From a virus: a stretch of DNA of 40,520 nucleotides. Where the stretch lies: IMG/VR virus record IMGVR_UViG_3300047548_002254, positions 1 through 40,520 of that record. One strand, given 5' to 3'. Position 1 is the first letter of the stretch, and each line of letters opens with the position of its first letter. The notes below the pieces were generated by a model, which had not been told where the DNA came from, did no database searches, and was given only the letters and a program-made list of their open reading frames with translations. This document shows, piece after piece, positions 37,706 to 40,520 of the stretch. The translations under genes and the position numbers were made by a program.

Positions 37706-37730
37706 CCCGCCTTCTGGCGGGTTTTCTTTT
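37706..37730 (+). terminator. Intrinsic terminator between endolysin and two-TM gene
   Basis: CCCGCC (37706-37711), loop TTCT, GGCGGG (37716-37721), then TTTTCTTTT form a compact intrinsic terminator. GGAG of the next gene starts at 37731, immediately after the T-run, so downstream genes depend on read-through. Confidence 0.8.
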
Positions 37731-37741
37731 GGAGAACCGAA

Positions 37742-37936
37742 ATGGAAGACTTGAAGCCCTGGTGGACCTCGAAGGCTATCTGGACCGGGATCATCGGCAG
37801 CATCTGGGGTGTTGCTGGCGCAATCGGCATCTTGCCGGAAGGTCTCAGCCAGACGGACGTCCTGACCGTCGTCCTGGCGCTGACCGGCATTGGCGGGGTC
37901 CTGTTCCGTAAGACGGCGACCACCCGGATCGGCTGA
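37742..37936 (+). CDS. Small two-TM holin candidate
   Basis: This 64-residue protein starts at the ATG at 37742, with GGAG 7 bases before it. It has two hydrophobic segments (about 13-31, AIWTGIIGSIWGVAGAIGIL, and 40-56, VLTVVLALTGIGGVLF) separated by a short polar loop, and a basic C-terminus (FRKTATTRIG). Size, topology and place after the endolysin fit a class II-type holin. It could also be a small structural or antiholin protein; no family is certain. Confidence 0.72.
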   Translation: MEDLKPWWTSKAIWTGIIGSIWGVAGAIGILPEGLSQTDVLTVVLALTGIGGVLFRKTATTRIG

Positions 37937-37943
37937 GATCAAA

Positions 37944-37967
37944 TGGCGGGGGCTGCGGCACCCGCCA
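37944..37967 (+). repeat. Hairpin before the 103-residue gene
   Basis: TGGCGGG (37944-37950) and CCCGCCA (37961-37967) form a perfect 7-bp stem with a 10-base loop in the 55-base gap after the holin candidate. No U-run follows. Confidence 0.4.
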
Positions 37968-37991
37968 CCCTCCTTTCCCACAGGTGAAGGC

Positions 37992-38303
37992 ATGACCAGG
38001 CTGACCATCCGTCGGGGCGGCACCAAGCGCGTGCGCGCCACCTTTTTTGCCGACCAGGGCGCCGGAATTGCCCGGGACCTCTCCGGTCTCACGCTCCTGG
38101 TTATCGACCAGAGCCCGAACATTGTGCCACCCGCGCTTGCTATCCTGCCGCCGGCAACGGGCGGCCAGATCGAGGTGCTGTGGACCGATGAGCAGACTGC
38201 GCAGCTGAAGTCGGGCGCTGGGCGGGTCTGGCTGACGCTCGGTTTCGAGAATGACAGCGGGGAGCGTGAGGTCCTGCCGACCCTTACGTTTGATGTCGAA
38301 TGA
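37992..38303 (+). CDS. Tail-associated protein, unknown function
   Basis: This 103-residue protein starts at the ATG at 37992; GGTGAAGG lies just before it. It is strand-rich with an Ig-like feel (LTIRRGGTKRVRATFFADQG, LSGLTLLVIDQSPNIV, GRVWLTLGFENDSGERE). Small domains like this occur next to fibre genes and may link fibres to the tail tip. The stop overlaps the collagen-like gene (ATGA). No family name is certain. Confidence 0.7.
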   Translation: MTRLTIRRGGTKRVRATFFADQGAGIARDLSGLTLLVIDQSPNIVPPALAILPPATGGQIEVLWTDEQTAQLKSGAGRVWLTLGFENDSGEREVLPTLTFDVE

Positions 38304-38584
38304 CGGCCGCGCTGCAGATCATCGAGGCGGTTCAGACCATCCTCTTCGAGAGCGACGGCACCAGCATAACCCTCGATGTCTCAAACGCCGGGATATCAGG
38401 TCCACGCGGGTTTACCGGACCTCAGGGCCCACCAGGTCCGCCCGGGCCGCTCAGCGCGCTTACGGACTTGTCCGACGTGGCCTTGGCCACCCCCGAGGGC
38501 GGCGACGTCCTCACCTACTCATCCCCCACCAACACATGGATCAACGAGAAAGCGGCCAGACTGGTCGACGGAGGTAATTTCTGA
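38300..38584 (+). CDS. Collagen-like short tail-fibre protein
   Basis: This 94-residue protein has a short N-terminal strand domain, then Gly-X-Y triplets ([17 protein letters not shown], about residues 34-50), then [20 protein letters not shown], a motif common in phage fibre proteins. Six or so triplets could form a short triple helix that starts trimerisation. It overlaps the genes on both sides (ATGA, TGATG), so it belongs to the fibre operon. Confidence 0.82.
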   Translation: MTAALQIIEAVQTILFESDGTSITLDVSNAGISGPRGFTGPQGPPGPPGPLSALTDLSDVALATPEGGDVLTYSSPTNTWINEKAARLVDGGNF

Positions 38585-40125
38585 TGGCCAATACCCTGCG
38601 TATCAAGCGCCGGGCCGCAGGCGGTGCGGCCGGGGCTCCGGCATCGCTCGCCAATGCCGAGCTCGCATTCAACGAGCAGGACAACACACTCTACTACGGC
38701 ACCGGCACCGGGGGTGCTGGCGGAACAGCGACCTCGGTCATCGCCATCGGCGGCCCGGGCGCCTTCGTCGGGCTCTCGGGCGACCAGACCGTCGCCGGGA
38801 TCAAGACCTTCTCGAGCACGATTGCGGGTTCGATTTCGGGCAATGCCGGGACTGCAACCGCGCTGGCAACGGCGCGTTCGCTTGGCCTGTCCGGCGATGT
38901 GACTGGTTCCGCATCGTTCAACGGCACAGCCAATGCGACGATTACGGCGACGCTCGCGAATAGTGGGGTCACTGCTGGCTCCTATGGTTCTGCGACACAG
39001 GTCGGCCAGGTAACGGTAGACGCCAAGGGTCGGGTCACGGCCGCCAGCAATGTGGCCATCACGTTCCCGGTGACTTCGGTGGCAGGGCGCACCGGTGCCA
39101 TCACGCTCTCGACCAGCGACGTCTCTGAAGGCACCAACCTCTACTTCACCGATGCCCGGGTGCGCGCCAACCGGCTCGACCAGTTGGCTGCACCTACCAC
39201 TGCGGTGGACTTCAATAGCCAGCGCATCACAGGCCTTGCTGACCCGACAGCTGCCCAAGACGCCGCCACCAAGAACTACGTCGATCTCACCGTTCAGGGG
39301 CTCGATCCCAAGGCTTCAGTGAAAGCCGCATCGACTGCCAATATTGCCTCGCTGTCCGGCACCATGACGATCGACGGCGTGGCGCTTGCCGCGGGCGACC
39401 GCGTGCTAGTGAAGGACCAGACCACGCCGTCCCAGAACGGCGTCTATGTGGTTGCCTCTGGCGCCTGGGCTCGGGCGATCGATCTCTCGACCTGGGACGA
39501 GCATATCTCGGCTTACCTGTTTGTCGAACAGGGCACAGTGAACGCCGACGTCGGCTACCTCTGCACGGTTGATGCGGGCGGCACGCTGGGCACCACTGCT
39601 GTCACCTTCGTTCAGTTCAACGGCGCCGGACAGATCGTTGCCGGCAATGGCCTCACCAAGACCGGCAACACGATCGACGTGGGGGCCGGCACAGGCATTG
39701 CTGTGGCCCCTGACGCTGTCGCACTGACCGGTCAGGCGCTGGCGCTCCACAACCTTGGCACCAATGGGATTATCGCCCGCACGGCCGCTGGGACTGTGGC
39801 AGCGCGCACGCTGACTGCCGGTTCGACCAAGATCGCAGTCACCAATGGCGATGGTGTGGCGGGCAACCCTACCGTCGATGTCAACGAAGCCAACCTGACG
39901 CTGGGCAATATCGGCGGCACGCTCGGCGTGGCCAAGGGCGGCTCGGGCGCGACCACGCTCACCGGCTACCTCAAGGGCAACGGCACGGCGGCGTTCACGG
40001 CGTCCGCGACCATTCCCAATACTGACATTTCTGGCCTTGGCACCATGTCGACGCAGGCAGCCAGCAACGTTGCCATCACCGGTGGCTCGATTGATGGCGT
40101 GACGCTGGATGGTGGAACTTTCTGA
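38584..40125 (+). CDS. Tail fibre protein with phage-fibre repeats
   Basis: This 513-residue fibre begins with an attachment module ([20 protein letters not shown], then [14 protein letters not shown]). Repeats known from fibres follow: [20 protein letters not shown] and VTG, GITGLADP-like [40 protein letters not shown] with [10 protein letters not shown], and a later [19 protein letters not shown]. No C-terminal chaperone domain is visible. The N-terminal module recurs in the next gene. It probably forms part of the adsorption apparatus. Confidence 0.9.
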   Translation: MANTLRIKRRAAGGAAGAPASLANAELAFNEQDNTLYYGTGTGGAGGTATSVIAIGGPGAFVGLSGDQTVAGIKTFSSTIAGSISGNAGTATALATARSLGLSGDVTGSASFNGTANATITATLANSGVTAGSYGSATQVGQVTVDAKGRVTAASNVAITFPVTSVAGRTGAITLSTSDVSEGTNLYFTDARVRANRLDQLAAPTTAVDFNSQRITGLADPTAAQDAATKNYVDLTVQGLDPKASVKAASTANIASLSGTMTIDGVALAAGDRVLVKDQTTPSQNGVYVVASGAWARAIDLSTWDEHISAYLFVEQGTVNADVGYLCTVDAGGTLGTTAVTFVQFNGAGQIVAGNGLTKTGNTIDVGAGTGIAVAPDAVALTGQALALHNLGTNGIIARTAAGTVAARTLTAGSTKIAVTNGDGVAGNPTVDVNEANLTLGNIGGTLGVAKGGSGATTLTGYLKGNGTAAFTASATIPNTDISGLGTMSTQAASNVAITGGSIDGVTLDGGTF

Positions 40126-40520
40126 TGCCGAGCACCATCCTGCTCAAACGATCTTCGACCGCCTCCAGCGTGCCTGCGGCGGCTTCGCTCCAGGCGGGCG
40201 AACTCGCCGTCAATCTGGCTGACCAGAAGCTCTATTCGAAGACTGCAGGCGGCACCGTCGTTCAGGTGGGCTTTGGCAATCTGACCTCTGCGATGGTGAC
40301 GACCGCGCTTGGCTTCACGCCCTACAATTCGACTAACCCGAGCGGGTACATCACGGCCACTGGGTCGATCACCGGTTCGTCAGGATCCTGCACCGGCAAT
40401 GCCGCGACAGCGACCAGGTGGGCGACTGGGCGCACCATTGCGCTGACCGGCGATGTGACCGGCACCAGCGCGGCATTTGACGGCTCCGCGGCCCTGTCAT
40501 TTGCCGCCACGCTGGCCAAT
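40125..40520 (+). CDS. Second tail fibre protein (partial, runs off the window)
   Basis: The first 132 codons are visible, starting at an ATG overlapping the previous stop (TGATG). The N-terminus (STILLKRSSTASSVPAAASL, then QAGELAVNLADQKLYSK) is a diverged copy of the start of the preceding fibre, and GNAATATRWATGRTIALTGD with VTG matches its repeat block. The frame is open to the last base. It is a tandem paralogue, likely from duplication followed by divergence for receptor range. Confidence 0.85.
   Translation, partial: MPSTILLKRSSTASSVPAAASLQAGELAVNLADQKLYSKTAGGTVVQVGFGNLTSAMVTTALGFTPYNSTNPSGYITATGSITGSSGSCTGNAATATRWATGRTIALTGDVTGTSAAFDGSAALSFAATLAN

Noticed and set aside
1-40520. CRISPR array or insertion sequence
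   Set aside because: No regularly spaced long direct repeats, and no transposase-like motif or terminal inverted repeats were seen.

Overview
This window is most of a temperate, tailed (siphovirus-like, HK97-type packaging) prophage in a GC-rich alphaproteobacterium. The style of the recombinase cassette, the small phage families and the base composition point to a sphingomonad (Sphingomonadales); that is inference from resemblance, not a database result. No host gene and no attachment site is visible. The left prophage end should lie just before base 1, and the right end lies beyond base 40520, because the last tail-fibre gene runs off the window.

Layout. (1) 1-2406, minus strand: a four-gene, translationally coupled integration cassette (72-aa protein, DUF2924 protein, large serine recombinase, 138-aa protein) behind a promoter overlapped by CCTGAT/ATCAGG half-sites. 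(2) 2542-3264, minus: an S24/LexA-like phage repressor, divergent from a Cro-sized early gene at 3359; three TGTRGGAT-like repeats lie between them. (3) 3359-11381, plus: the early and replication operon, with a Sak4-like recombination ATPase, DUF669 protein, PD-(D/E)XK nuclease with several Cys clusters, DEAH helicase, a small zinc-finger protein and a primase-ATPase fusion. Two intergenic gaps hold strong hairpins. (4) 11430-13335, minus: a less GC-rich insert with an excisionase-type HTH antitoxin, a PIN-domain toxin and a DUF2971 protein. (5) 13336-13771: a 436-base non-coding region with a Z-DNA-like run, a 31-base purine tract, AT-rich DNA and a helically phased array of TTGANCWG repeats; it is a candidate replication origin or control region. 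(6) 13772-15321: RuvC-like resolvase, DUF6378-like protein, a 62-aa protein and a basic 193-aa protein where a late regulator would be expected. (7) 15328-15474: a promoter followed about 110 bases on by a strong intrinsic terminator, as in lambda pR'-tR'.

(8) 15534-19932: HNH nuclease, several orphan genes including a virion-like protein and a 40-aa gene, an antisense tRNA with anticodon CAT (probably Ile2), a ParB-domain DNA methyltransferase and an antisense membrane-anchored thermonuclease. (9) 19988-28075: head and connector genes in canonical order (TerS, TerL, portal, prohead protease, major capsid, connectors, tail completion, tail tube), with a terminator after the capsid gene. (10) 28181-29724: an insert in the tail operon carrying a two-TM membrane protein, a TonB-C-domain lipoprotein and two antisense tRNA-Leu genes (UAA, UAG). 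(11) 29775-34830: tail chaperone G, its -1 frameshift extension T (slippery A_AAT_TTT) and the tape measure. (12) 34827-40520: a tail protein, an S74-terminated fibre, the lysis genes, a collagen-like protein and two tandem fibres sharing an N-terminal module.

How it fits together: repressor and operators decide lysogeny; early genes replicate and recombine the genome; a promoter-terminator pair may gate late transcription; HNH, TerS and TerL package DNA into an HK97-type head; the chaperone frameshift sets G:GT for tail assembly. The accessory cargo (toxin-antitoxin with DUF2971, TonB-like lipoprotein pair, nuclease, methyltransferase and a tRNA set for AUA, UUA and CUA) is the least explained part and the best place to look for new biology.
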